Below, piece after piece: positions 1 to 8,493 of a DNA stretch of 51,062 nucleotides (the stretch's first letter is position 1; every line of letters starts with the position of its first letter). The position numbers and the translations under genes are program-made. The DNA is from Liquorilactobacillus mali KCTC 3596 = DSM 20444. Its GTDB lineage: Bacteria > Bacillota > Bacilli > Lactobacillales > Lactobacillaceae. The stretch is from positions 1 through 51,062 of the forward strand of contig NZ_BACP01000064.1 in the NCBI RefSeq assembly GCF_000260415.1, written 5' to 3'. The notes under the pieces are model-generated. The model made no database searches. It had not been told where the DNA came from and worked only from the letters and a program-made list of their open reading frames with translations.

Positions 1-15
1 GGCAATTGTATGTGA

Positions 16-32
16 TGTTATAATTTGTGACA
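16..32 (+). promoter_or_regulatory. GlnR box overlapping the amtB promoter -10
   Basis: Bases 16-32 match the GlnR/TnrA consensus TGTNA-N7-TNACA exactly (TGTTA, seven bases, TGACA). A perfect TATAAT lies inside it at 19-24, preceded by TG at 16-17, which makes an extended -10. A GlnR dimer here would directly block polymerase. This fits nitrogen-controlled expression of the ammonium transporter that starts 20 bases downstream. The -35 region is at or beyond the window edge. Binding is inferred from the motif. Confidence 0.8.
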
Positions 33-52
33 TCAAATAGGGGGGATAATTT

Positions 53-1360
53 ATGAATTCAGCTAATACTACATTTTTGATTGTTTCATGTGTCCTAGTC
101 TTTTTTATGACACCTGGATTAGCTTTTTTCTATGGTGGATTGGTTTCAAAAAAGAATGTTGTTAATACAATGTTTTCCGTCTTTGTGATTTGTGGAGTTG
201 CTGTTTTACTTTATGCAGCAGTGGGTTACGAACTTTCATTCAATGGAAATGTTGGTGGCGTAATCGGAACTGTTAAACATTTCTTCTTGGATGGATTGAA
301 CTTAGCTCAATTACAATCAAAAGAACTCGGAATTAATGTGGGAACATTTTTACTGTTTCAAATGATGTTTGCTATTATTACACCCGCACTATTCGTTGGA
401 GCAATAGTTGGTAGAATGAGATTCAATTTCTTACTTGTTTTTATTATTTTGTGGTCAATCTTTATTTATTATCCAATGGTACATATGGTTTGGAGTGCTA
501 ACGGTCTTCTCGCTTCATATGGTGTCTTGGACTTTGCTGGCGGGACAGTCGTTCATATTAATGCCGGTGTTACAGCTTTGGTACTTTCAGTATTTCTTGG
601 TAAGAGACTTGATTTTGGAAAAGAAAAACAAAGTCATTACAATCTACCATGGGTATTGTTAGGTACCACAATTCTTTGGATTGGATGGTATGGTTTTAAT
701 GCAGGTTCAGCACTTGGTATGACAGAAGTTGCCGTACAGGCATTTCTGACAACTACTGTTGCTACTGCGGCTGCATTGGTTACCTGGATGGTCTTGGACA
801 TGATTATTGTCGGAAAACCAACATTGGAAGGTGCATGTACAGGTACGATTTGTGGACTTGTTGGAATTACTCCTGCAACAGGTTTTGTAACAGGTGCTGG
901 TGCATTTTGGGTTGGTGCATTAAGTGCAATTGTGAGTTATTTGTTTATAACGTATGTCAAACCAAAGTTGAAGTACGATGATCCGCTGGATGCGTTTGGT
1001 TGTCATGGAGTCTCAGGTATTGTGGGTTCAATTTTAACCGGTGCATTTGCAAGCAAAGTTGCTAACAGTTCTATCAATAATGGATTATTTTATGGTGGTG
1101 GATTCAGTCAGCTACTTATTCAAATTGTGGGTACATTATTTACAATCGTATTTGTCACAATTGTTGCAAGTATCTTGGTATTTGTCTTGAAACTCTTCAT
1201 GAAGATACGTGTTGAGGAAAGTGATGAGATTACTGGTCTTGATCAATCTGAACACGGTGAAATTGCTGATTATACTGTTTCGACAGCTAGTTCAGATGTT
1301 AGCAAATATGGTCAGGAGTTCCAAGGACAACTAGCACATTTAAATAATCCCCAAGATTAA
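53..1360 (+). CDS. amtB: Ammonium transporter AmtB
   Basis: Amt/Mep/Rh family channel of 435 residues that takes ammonium into the cell. The start has a strong GGGGGG-type ribosome site about 10 bases upstream. About eleven hydrophobic segments are visible, beginning with the typical N-terminus FFMTPGLAFFYGGLVSKKN; the VHINAG and DAFGCHGVSGIVGS blocks are family signatures carrying the pore-lining His region. The C-terminal tail after about residue 385 is hydrophilic and cytosolic, where a GlnK/PII protein would dock. No glnK gene lies next to it in the window; it could be upstream, outside. The GlnR box over its promoter indicates repression under nitrogen excess. Length and motifs are normal. 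Confidence 0.96.
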   Translation: MNSANTTFLIVSCVLVFFMTPGLAFFYGGLVSKKNVVNTMFSVFVICGVAVLLYAAVGYELSFNGNVGGVIGTVKHFFLDGLNLAQLQSKELGINVGTFLLFQMMFAIITPALFVGAIVGRMRFNFLLVFIILWSIFIYYPMVHMVWSANGLLASYGVLDFAGGTVVHINAGVTALVLSVFLGKRLDFGKEKQSHYNLPWVLLGTTILWIGWYGFNAGSALGMTEVAVQAFLTTTVATAAALVTWMVLDMIIVGKPTLEGACTGTICGLVGITPATGFVTGAGAFWVGALSAIVSYLFITYVKPKLKYDDPLDAFGCHGVSGIVGSILTGAFASKVANSSINNGLFYGGGFSQLLIQIVGTLFTIVFVTIVASILVFVLKLFMKIRVEESDEITGLDQSEHGEIADYTVSTASSDVSKYGQEFQGQLAHLNNPQD

Positions 1361-1372
1361 TTTTATAACATA

Positions 1373-1454
1373 AAAAAAGAGTTAGTATTTTGCAAAGTTT
1401 TATCTCCAGTTATCTATCCTCAGAGATAAGGCAAGCAGATACTAGCTCTTTTTT
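1373..1454. terminator. Long bidirectional terminator between amtB and the exonuclease gene
   Basis: Outer arms 1373-1388 and 1439-1454 pair over 16 positions with one wobble and end in A/T runs on both strands, so the hairpin can stop both convergent transcripts. The 50-base interior holds a second perfect 7-bp hairpin (TTATCTC at 1400-1406 with GAGATAA at 1423-1429), flanked by a TTGC/GCAA pair. The interior is larger than in a simple terminator. Confidence 0.75.
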
Positions 1455-1473
1455 ATTTAAAAAAAATTGATAA

Positions 1474-2004
1474 TTATTTTAATTTGATGTAGTTTGATAC
1501 CCTATCGACGCCATAATTTCTAATCTGGTATAGCAAAATATCGGCGCAGGCACGACTATCATCTAATGCATTATGATGATGTTTTAGCGTAATATCAAGA
1601 TTTGAACAAATTGTATTAAGTTTGTAGTTATCTAAATTGAGGAGGTTGCGGCTTGTTGTGAGTGTGTCGAGAACTAGATAATTTGGAACAGATAAATTAT
1701 AGAGCTGGAGAGTATGACTCAAAACACTGCAGTCAAAATTTGCGTTATGGGCAACAATCAATCTATCCTTGGTAAAAAAATTGGATATATGCGGCCATAA
1801 TTCTGCAAAAGTGGGGGCGTCCAGCACGTCTTTTTCCCTTATTCCATGTACTTGAGTATTGCGCCAGTAAAATGATGCTTGAGGATTAATTAAAGAGTAC
1901 AGCTCATCAATTACTTGATTATTTTCAACGACAGTAAGTGCAACTGAACAAGCGCTATTTCTCTTTGCATTAGCAGTCTCAAAATCAAATGCAACAAAAT
2001 TCAT
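1474..2004 (-). CDS. DnaQ-like 3'-5' exonuclease (DEDDh family)
   Basis: A stand-alone exonuclease of 176 residues related to the epsilon proofreading subunit of DNA polymerase III. The metal-binding residues are visible: the N-terminal DFETAN motif (Exo I), the AHNANFD motif (Exo II) and H-NALDDSRA (Exo III with the DEDDh histidine). Such proteins remove 3' nucleotides from DNA or RNA; the exact substrate cannot be read from sequence. A GTG at 2010 lies only two bases after AGGAGG, whereas the ATG at 2004 is eight bases from it, so ATG 2004 is preferred. The gene is monocistronic, convergent with amtB and divergent from murB. Confidence 0.88.
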   Translation of the reverse strand: MNFVAFDFETANAKRNSACSVALTVVENNQVIDELYSLINPQASFYWRNTQVHGIREKDVLDAPTFAELWPHISNFFTKDRLIVAHNANFDCSVLSHTLQLYNLSVPNYLVLDTLTTSRNLLNLDNYKLNTICSNLDITLKHHHNALDDSRACADILLYQIRNYGVDRVSNYIKLK

Positions 2005-2259
2005 AGACACATCCTCCTAACCTCTATAATATTTGTGAGCAAAATACCACAATTTAATCTTAATTTTAGCAGAAAGAGGAAAAATAATAAAGACTCATGG
2101 AATTTTTTGAAGTTATTAATATTTAATGAAATAAGTGATTTATTTATACAAATGAACACAAAATTTTATAAAATGTAATAGTGTGTATTTGAGTATGTGG
2201 TGCTTAAGAAAAAAGTGCTACACTTGAATGAGATGTTAATGAATGTGGGGATATTTGAA

Positions 2260-3165
2260 ATGAGACAGATACAAGAGTTATTTGTAGAAAAATTTGGTGA
2301 AGAAAAAATAAAAATTGAAAGATCACTGTCAGAGTATACTAATACGAAAACAGGCGGTCCAGCTGAAATACTTGCATTTCCAACGGAGTCTGAAGATATT
2401 TGTGAGATGATTAATATAGCAAATGAGCATCAACTGCAGGTAACCGTTATTGGAAATGCAAGTAACCTTATTGTAAGAGAAAAGGGCATAAGAGGACTAG
2501 TAATAATCCTGACTAGAATGAATGGTGTGAGAGTTGAAGAAAATAAGGTAATTGCAGAATCTGGTGCACCCTTAATAGGAGTCACAGAGAGGGCCTATAG
2601 TGCCAGTTTAACAGGAATGGAGTTTGCTGCAGGAATTCCAGGTAGTGTCGGAGGAGCTGTGTTTATGAACGCTGGTGCGTATGATGGAGATATAGGACAA
2701 GTAGTTAGTGAAGTCGAGGTTTTAACTCCTCAGGGGAAGACAAGGACATACACAAACGAAGAACTAAATTTTTCATATAGACACAGTAGAATTCAAGATG
2801 AGCAAGACATTGTTTTGAGAGCTATTTTTAAATTACAAAATGGAGAAAAAAAGGAAATTAGGGAAAAAATGGACAACTTTAATTTCTTAAGAGGTGCTAA
2901 GCAGCCATTAGAATATCCATCCTGTGGTAGTGTATTTAAAAGACCGAAGGGACATTTTACTGGCAAATTAATTCACGATGCAGGGTTACAGGGATTTATG
3001 ATTGGTGGGGCACAGGTCTCTCTCAAACATGCTGGTTTTATTGTTAATAGGGGAGATGCCACAGCTTCTGACTATATTGCTGTCATAGATCACATAAAGA
3101 AAGTTATTAAACAAGAATTTTCAGTGGAATTACAAACGGAAGTTAGAATTATCGGGGAAAAATAG
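2260..3165 (+). CDS. murB: UDP-N-acetylenolpyruvoylglucosamine reductase MurB
   Basis: FAD-dependent reductase of the second committed step of peptidoglycan precursor synthesis, converting UDP-GlcNAc-enolpyruvate to UDP-MurNAc with NADPH. The FAD-binding half contains TKTGGPAEI and GNASNLIV, followed by GIPGSVGGAVFMNAGAY. The C-terminal half has YPSCGSVFKRP, with the catalytic serine, and ends in a typical EVRIIGEK. The open frame extends upstream to a GTG at 2197, but the ATG at 2260 gives 301 residues, the usual family size, and has GGGG nine bases upstream. It is a single gene followed by a hairpin with a T-run. Confidence 0.95.
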   Translation: MRQIQELFVEKFGEEKIKIERSLSEYTNTKTGGPAEILAFPTESEDICEMINIANEHQLQVTVIGNASNLIVREKGIRGLVIILTRMNGVRVEENKVIAESGAPLIGVTERAYSASLTGMEFAAGIPGSVGGAVFMNAGAYDGDIGQVVSEVEVLTPQGKTRTYTNEELNFSYRHSRIQDEQDIVLRAIFKLQNGEKKEIREKMDNFNFLRGAKQPLEYPSCGSVFKRPKGHFTGKLIHDAGLQGFMIGGAQVSLKHAGFIVNRGDATASDYIAVIDHIKKVIKQEFSVELQTEVRIIGEK

Positions 3166-3174
3166 TTTATTTTT

Positions 3175-3211
3175 GGAGTTTTGCAAAAACAGAGGCAGAC
3201 TCCTTTTTTTT
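3175..3211 (+). terminator. Probable murB terminator
   Basis: GGAGT at 3175-3179 pairs with ACTCC at 3199-3203, followed directly by seven or eight T residues. The stem is short and the loop is long, with a self-complementary TTTTGCAAAA inside, so efficiency is uncertain. Confidence 0.6.
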
Positions 3212-3253
3212 AGTCTATTTTTTGTAATAATAATATATGGAGGTGTTAGCTGA

Positions 3254-5371
3254 ATGTCGATTGTCGAAACAGTCATTGGACTTGTTTTATTAGTTTTATT
3301 ATCAAATTTAATTAATCATTACTTTAAATCTATTCCCGTGAGTTTGATTCAAATTATGTTGGGAACCATTATGGCACTTATTTTTAATTTGAAAATTGAC
3401 TTGGAATCAAGTTGGTTTTTATTACTTTTTATCGCGCCGTTGCTGTACAATGATGGACGAAAATTTCCTAAGGAAGAGCTTTGGAAGCTGAAAGGTGCAA
3501 TTTTTAATAATGCAATTATTCTAGTGTTTATTACCATGATGCTCGGTGGTTACTTAATTCACTTAATCATACCAGCGCTGCCTCTTCCAGTAGGAATTGC
3601 ATTAGCAGCAATTCTAGCGCCGACAGATCCTGTTGCTGTACATTCAATATCAAAACAAGTCAAGCTGCCTGATAATATACTTCATTTAGTTAGTGGTGAA
3701 AGTTTGATAAACGATGCAAGTGGGTTGATTGGATTTAAGTATGCGGTAATGGTAGCAGTTACCGGTTATTTTTCGCTTAAAACGGCATTGGTAGACCTTT
3801 TTTATTTTGGGCTTGTGGGATTTGTGGCTGGTTTCGTATTGATAACAGTTGTCGTATTAATCATTGAATGGTTGATTGTCAAAGGGTTCAATGATGTTGT
3901 TTTTAATACGGTACTTCAACTATGTGTGCCATTTATCATATATTTGTTAACTGAAGAATCATTTCATGCATCTGGTGTAATAGCTGTTGTTGTTGCTGGA
4001 GTTGTTTTTGCATCTAAGCGTAATTCTTTTATTAGGATTCAGCCCGAGATCAACATCGTCAGTGAAAGAATGTGGGACTTAATTGTTTATCTTCTAAATG
4101 GGATAATGTTTACGATTTTAGGAGTGGAGCTACCTGTTGCAATGCATGGAACTATTGAAAATGAGGATATAAATACTTTTTCGGCAATCTTTTTTGTTTT
4201 TGTAATGTGGGGAATATTATTACTAATTAGAATAGTTTGGACTTACTGCTACCAGCTTTTTGCTGATGCAGAGTCTAAGTCGATGAAAGAAAGACTAAAG
4301 GTTGCGTTATTATCTGGAATATCTGGTGTTCGGGGTGCTATTACAATGGCCGGTGCACTTACTATTCCGACGCAGATAGCATCAGGTGAGCCTTTTCCTG
4401 AAAGATCTTTAGTATTGTTCATTGCTGCTGGTGTAATTATTTTGAGTATGGTGGGTGCAATAGTTGTATTGCCATTTATTTCCGGAGATGTTGCCTTGCA
4501 AACTCGTGGTGGCTTGGGAGATTTGGATGCCAATAAAGTTTTAGAAACAACAGATGACGATGATGACGATGATGAAGAGCAACTTGAAATTAACAGTAAT
4601 AAAGCAAAACTATATATTCTTAAAACAGCTGTTCGAAGTCTTGAAGGAGAAAGACGTATGGGCAACGAACTGGCGGTATATCACCTGATTCTGGAGTATC
4701 AGTTCATGATAAAACGACTTGAGGTCAATGAGTATGCCGATGATTTGAACAAGGCAGCGACTTCAGATGAAATTAAGTTACATAAGGTGGCATTGAGGGG
4801 ACAACTTAATGAACTGGAGAGGCTTCATCAAACAAATCAAATCCAAGAAAAAGTGTATCACAAGTTCAAAAAGTCTTTAAGGAATCAGTTGAAACGAGCT
4901 GATCATAAGGCTAAAATTCGGCAAGAATGGCCATTCCCAACCATAATAGAATCTGTAAGGAAGTTTTGGCGCTCAATTTCACTATGGATCGGTATTAGAC
5001 AAGACGAAAAGTATGGAGTTGGAGTTAGACTTGTCGAGCGATCAATTGCAAAAGCTGCAATTAAGGCACTTTCGGAATACCTTAAGAATCCTGAAGTTAA
5101 TGAGAAAAAAATAAATCGAGAAGTTATTTATCATATGATAATTACCTATAGAAGTATCATTGAGAGACAAAAAAGTGAGGAAGGACTTTCAGGTAAAGAT
5201 TATCAAGAACAAGTTAGAAGACTCAGGTTCAAATCAATTGCTGCACAAAGAGCTGCACTTCAGTATTTAGTTGAGCAGGGCTATGTTAATCATCAGGCGG
5301 CAATTAGCTTGCGACAATACATTAACCACGAAGAAAGTCTGAATTTACGAGCATCAATCTTACCAAGTTAA
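3254..5371 (+). CDS. CPA1-family Na+/H+ antiporter with long C-terminal domain
   Basis: Monovalent cation/proton antiporter (NhaK/YvgP-like) in the membrane, 705 residues. The N-terminal 410 residues hold about twelve membrane segments with the CPA1 signatures LAPTDPVAV, SGESLINDASG and SGVRGAITMAGAL, where the Asp pair serves ion transport. The remainder is cytosolic: it opens with a run of seven Asp then two Glu (about residues 434-442), followed by about 260 charged, mostly helical residues resembling the regulatory tail of NhaP/NhaK proteins. The start has a clear TGGAGG site. It is monocistronic and followed by the hairpin of a repeated element. Roles in pH and sodium homeostasis are inferred from the family. 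Confidence 0.92.
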   Translation: MSIVETVIGLVLLVLLSNLINHYFKSIPVSLIQIMLGTIMALIFNLKIDLESSWFLLLFIAPLLYNDGRKFPKEELWKLKGAIFNNAIILVFITMMLGGYLIHLIIPALPLPVGIALAAILAPTDPVAVHSISKQVKLPDNILHLVSGESLINDASGLIGFKYAVMVAVTGYFSLKTALVDLFYFGLVGFVAGFVLITVVVLIIEWLIVKGFNDVVFNTVLQLCVPFIIYLLTEESFHASGVIAVVVAGVVFASKRNSFIRIQPEINIVSERMWDLIVYLLNGIMFTILGVELPVAMHGTIENEDINTFSAIFFVFVMWGILLLIRIVWTYCYQLFADAESKSMKERLKVALLSGISGVRGAITMAGALTIPTQIASGEPFPERSLVLFIAAGVIILSMVGAIVVLPFISGDVALQTRGGLGDLDANKVLETTDDDDDDDEEQLEINSNKAKLYILKTAVRSLEGERRMGNELAVYHLILEYQFMIKRLEVNEYADDLNKAATSDEIKLHKVALRGQLNELERLHQTNQIQEKVYHKFKKSLRNQLKRADHKAKIRQEWPFPTIIESVRKFWRSISLWIGIRQDEKYGVGVRLVERSIAKAAIKALSEYLKNPEVNEKKINREVIYHMIITYRSIIERQKSEEGLSGKDYQEQVRRLRFKSIAAQRAALQYLVEQGYVNHQAAISLRQYINHEESLNLRASILPS

Positions 5372-5430
5372 TTTGTGTAGAGTTATCTTTTTTTGAGGGA
5401 AACAAGGCAAGCAAAAAGATTTACTCATAT

Positions 5431-5480
5431 AAATAAAGAAGCTGATTCAAAAGTTATATTTTGGACCAGCTTCTTTATTT
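5431..5480. terminator. Perfect 14-bp terminator hairpin after the antiporter gene
   Basis: Arms 5431-5444 and 5467-5480 are perfectly complementary and flank a 22-base centre. A-rich and T-rich outer ends make it usable from both strands of this convergent gene pair. It is also the hairpin part of repeat element A. Confidence 0.85.
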
Positions 5481-5560
5481 ATTCCGTAACGTATCTTGTA
5501 ATTCAAAATTTTCAGGCTAGTCTCCAATTTTCGATTACTCATAGCAGGTATCCACTATGT
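5431..5560 (+). repeat. Intergenic hairpin-plus-body repeat, copy A
   Basis: One of six related elements. Reading outward from the hairpin, it has TTCAAAATTTT, then a CTAGTCTCCAATTTT block, then ATTACTCATAGC and finally CACTATG. The CACTATG/GCTATG end is shared best with copy D. It lies between two convergent genes. An apparent open frame running through it has no coding character and no ribosome site and is not annotated. Confidence 0.65.
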
Positions 5561-5657
5561 TTGAAATTTTGTGCTAGTACCCGAAATTTACCAACTTATG
5601 GCGTGTTTCTTTTTATAAGAATTAAAATTGGAATAGTACAACCATTATTTTTAGAAA

Positions 5658-6356
5658 TTATTGCTCTTTCTGCTTGTTATTTTGTTCAAGTAACTCCTGA
5701 TTGTTCGCCAATGAACTTCGTGTAATATCAAAGGAAAAACAAAAAATCAACTGAATAATTGTCATAAAGCCAATGAAAACCAGCATTCTTGGATTCCACA
5801 TTTGGATGAGCTCTGCAACTACTTCTTTAGGAGCAATAAAGAGATATGCCGTATGAAGCCTCAAAAACCTGCCAATATAGATTCCCACAGAGGAAAAGAC
5901 TATTAAAGCTGAAACCAAAAGAATTTTGTTAGTCTTAGACCATAATTTGAATTTAATTAAGATTGTATCCGCAACGTGTTCCAAACTCCAAAATCCCATT
6001 AATGAACACCCGAGAGCACTTGTAACCAAATTGGTGAATTTTAACCAGAGGTGGAGATTGAATTCCATTAATCCTGTTGAGCTATTATAAGGATCAAGCA
6101 TTGCCAAATGGAAGAGATCAGTAATAACATATGGGGCATTTGGATAAAATAGGAGCCACAGGATTATCAAAATTACGAGTATTGGTGTTTTCTTTTGAAC
6201 ATCAATATGCATTGCAATTTCGACTGGGATATAGCCTAAAAAAGTGTTTAATAAAAGAAAGCTGTATATTCCATTGTGAGATGAAACGGTAATATATATA
6301 TATAGCATAAAAAGATAAAAGGAGAGTCGAACTATCCATTTGTTTAACATTGACAT
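5658..6356 (-). CDS. DUF1361 family membrane protein
   Basis: An integral membrane protein of about 232 residues with six or seven hydrophobic segments. The family hallmark LFYPNAPYVITDLFH is present near residue 75, which places it in the DUF1361 group of unknown function. The C-terminal tail is short, charged and Gln/Asn/Lys rich. Two starts are possible: ATG at 6368, and ATG at 6356 after a GGGTGAT ribosome-like stretch; the second is preferred with moderate confidence. It is divergent from cdaA, so a palindrome in the shared upstream region might affect both. No reaction can be assigned. Confidence 0.8.
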   Translation of the reverse strand: MSMLNKWIVRLSFYLFMLYIYITVSSHNGIYSFLLLNTFLGYIPVEIAMHIDVQKKTPILVILIILWLLFYPNAPYVITDLFHLAMLDPYNSSTGLMEFNLHLWLKFTNLVTSALGCSLMGFWSLEHVADTILIKFKLWSKTNKILLVSALIVFSSVGIYIGRFLRLHTAYLFIAPKEVVAELIQMWNPRMLVFIGFMTIIQLIFCFSFDITRSSLANNQELLEQNNKQKEQ

Positions 6357-6455
6357 AAAATCACCCATTTTCCATTATAACCATTTTACATAACTAGTAA
6401 TGGAAATTGAAGAATAATAAAATAACTTTTGTATTTTTTAACTATTTGGTTGTTC

Positions 6456-6484
6456 CACAGAAATAGATATATCTGTGCTATAAT
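6456..6484 (+). promoter_or_regulatory. cdaA extended -10 promoter with palindromic operator candidate
   Basis: TATAAT at 6479-6484 is preceded by TG at 6476-6477, an extended -10, but the expected -35 position (6456-6461) reads CACAGA, far from consensus. Exactly there starts an inverted repeat: CACAGA at 6456-6461 and TCTGTG at 6472-6477, with a further symmetric AGATATATCT inside. A protein bound to it would cover the -35/-10 interval. The cognate regulator is unknown. Confidence 0.55.
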
Positions 6485-6512
6485 TAATTTAAATTTCCTA
6501 GGAGGTAAAATA

Positions 6513-7355
6513 ATGAACATTGCTTGGGACAGTCTTTTCTCATGGCAAAATGTAGCAAATATAATAGATATTCTAGTGGTATGGTACGTAATATACAAAT
6601 TAATGATGCTACTTAGAGGAACTAAAGCCGTTCAGTTGTTCAAAGGTGTAGTCATAATAGTATTGATTAAACTCATAAGTTGGTTTTTTGGTTTGCAGAT
6701 GGTTTCTTGGGTAACTGACCAGATAATTAATTGGGGCTTTATCGCTATTATAATTATTTTTCAACCAGAGATCAGACGTGGACTTGAACACCTTGGCCGA
6801 GGTTCTGTTTTTTTTCATAATAGAAAACAAAATGAAAATGAACGCAACATGATTAAGGCACTTGATTCAGCAATTCAATACATGTCGAAACGTCGGATAG
6901 GTGCTTTAGTGACAATTCAGAAAAATACAGGTTTGGAAGATTATGTAGAAACCGGTATTAGACTGGATGCAGATATTACGGGTGCATTATTAATTAATAT
7001 TTTTATACCAAATACACCACTGCATGATGGAGCGGTTATAATTAAGGATAATAAGATTGCTGTGGCGGCAGCTTATCTACCGTTATCGGAAAGTAACCTA
7101 ATTCCAAAAGCTCTTGGAACAAGACATAGAGCTGCAGTTGGTATTAGTGAAGTTACAGATGCACTTACCATTGTTGTTTCAGAAGAGACCGGTGGAGTAA
7201 CCATTACAAAAAATAATGAGCTATTAAGAGATCTTACCAGAGATGACTACTTGAAGCTATTGAAAAAAGAGCTAATTATTGAGGAAAAGGATAAAAAAGA
7301 AAATAGACTTTTGTTATCTTTCGTGAGTTTTTTTGAAGGGAGGAAGAAAAAATGA
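6513..7355 (+). CDS. cdaA: Diadenylate cyclase CdaA
   Basis: Membrane-bound diadenylate cyclase that condenses two ATP into cyclic di-AMP, the second messenger for potassium, osmotic and cell-wall control. Three N-terminal hydrophobic helices (residues about 12-90) are followed by the DAC domain with its catalytic DGA motif (LHDGAVII, near residue 170) and RHR motif (GTRHRAA, near 200). The ATG at 6513 follows a perfect AGGAGG and gives 280 residues; the frame is open further upstream but without a ribosome site. The stop overlaps the cdaR start by four bases (ATGA), showing translational coupling. Confidence 0.96.
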   Translation: MNIAWDSLFSWQNVANIIDILVVWYVIYKLMMLLRGTKAVQLFKGVVIIVLIKLISWFFGLQMVSWVTDQIINWGFIAIIIIFQPEIRRGLEHLGRGSVFFHNRKQNENERNMIKALDSAIQYMSKRRIGALVTIQKNTGLEDYVETGIRLDADITGALLINIFIPNTPLHDGAVIIKDNKIAVAAAYLPLSESNLIPKALGTRHRAAVGISEVTDALTIVVSEETGGVTITKNNELLRDLTRDDYLKLLKKELIIEEKDKKENRLLLSFVSFFEGRKKK

Positions 7356-8455
7356 ATTTTAATAAATTTATTGATTCTCCTCTTTTTTACAGGGTGATTG
7401 CACTTGTATTTGCAATATTACTTTTTGCGTATACGAATGAAGATAAGTTGAGCAGCACCAGAAACAGCACAGATTCAACCATGCTAGCAAATGCATCAAC
7501 AACGATGAATGTAGCCTTACAACTGGAAGTAAATAGTAATAAATATTTTGTTACTGGTTATCCAGAAAAAGTAAAGGTAAGAGTTTCTGGTTCTAAAGCA
7601 ATGGTAACTACAATTTCAAACACGCGGAATTTTAAAATCTATGCTGATCTGACAAACTTAAAACCAGGAACCCACGAGGTAACGCTGAAACAATCAGGGT
7701 TGAATAGTGACTTGGATTATACGATCAGTCCTAAAAAAATAAAAGTCACAATCAGTAACAGAAAAACTAAATCTTTCCCAGTACAATTTAATTATGATAA
7801 ACAAAGGATTGCCAGCAACTATAGGGCTGGAAGCCCAACTGCTGATCCAGATGTAGTTAGTGCAACAGGGGCTTCTTCTGAGGTTAACAAAATATCAGAG
7901 ATCATTGCAGCGGTGGAGATTCCCAAAGAAACAAAAGAAACATTCAGCCGTTCAGTATTGTTGCAAGCTGTAGATGATAAGGGTAAAATTCTCAACGTGG
8001 TTATTTCACCACAGACTGTTGATGTGAAGATACCAGTTTATAGTGAGACTACAACGAAGAAGGTACCAGTTCAACTTGTAACAACCGGAGATGGTGATTC
8101 TGATAAAAATTATACATTGAGTAGTTCAACTGAGACAGTGACGTTGTCGGGGACGAAGAGTAATTTAGCCAGCATATCGTCTTATAAGGTTTCGGTTCCA
8201 ATTGACGGTGTGTCGAGTACGACGACTAAAGATATTAATCTTACCTCTCCTAAAAATGGAGTAACTATTGTTCAGCCTAAGAGTGTTAAAGTGAAAATAA
8301 CTGTTGGTGATTCTTCTAGTGGTGAGTCTACTTTATCTTCACAAACAAGTAGTTCTGAGAGTGAAACAACAAGTTCTTCTACAAAGTCAAGCCAAGATGA
8401 ATCAGAAAGTGAAAGTCAAACTTCTTCACAAAGTTCTTCAAGTAGTGAAGATTAA
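7352..8455 (+). CDS. cdaR: CdaA regulatory protein CdaR (YbbR domains)
   Basis: A single-pass membrane protein whose extracellular YbbR repeats modulate the diadenylate cyclase encoded just upstream. The N-terminus has one hydrophobic segment (about residues 11-26); then follow three to four beta-rich YbbR-like repeats, each ending in a pattern like PKKIKVTI or PQTVDVKIPV. The last 45 residues are almost purely Ser/Thr/Glu/Gln, a flexible low-complexity tail outside the cell. It is coupled to cdaA by an ATGA overlap and followed after 38 bases by glmM, the standard Firmicutes arrangement. Length 367 residues. Confidence 0.94.
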   Translation: MNFNKFIDSPLFYRVIALVFAILLFAYTNEDKLSSTRNSTDSTMLANASTTMNVALQLEVNSNKYFVTGYPEKVKVRVSGSKAMVTTISNTRNFKIYADLTNLKPGTHEVTLKQSGLNSDLDYTISPKKIKVTISNRKTKSFPVQFNYDKQRIASNYRAGSPTADPDVVSATGASSEVNKISEIIAAVEIPKETKETFSRSVLLQAVDDKGKILNVVISPQTVDVKIPVYSETTTKKVPVQLVTTGDGDSDKNYTLSSSTETVTLSGTKSNLASISSYKVSVPIDGVSSTTTKDINLTSPKNGVTIVQPKSVKVKITVGDSSSGESTLSSQTSSSESETTSSSTKSSQDESESESQTSSQSSSSSED

Positions 8456-8493
8456 TAATTAAAATTTAGTAGTGAAATGAGGATTAACTAGAA

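Noticed and set aside
4249-4665. 138-codon reverse frame with a poly-Ser stretch
   Set aside because: It is the antisense of the Asp-rich coding segment of the antiporter; no ribosome site.
5393-5725. 110-codon open frame on the plus strand after the antiporter gene
   Set aside because: It runs through the repeat element and into the reverse-strand DUF1361 gene, has no ribosome site and no protein-like composition.
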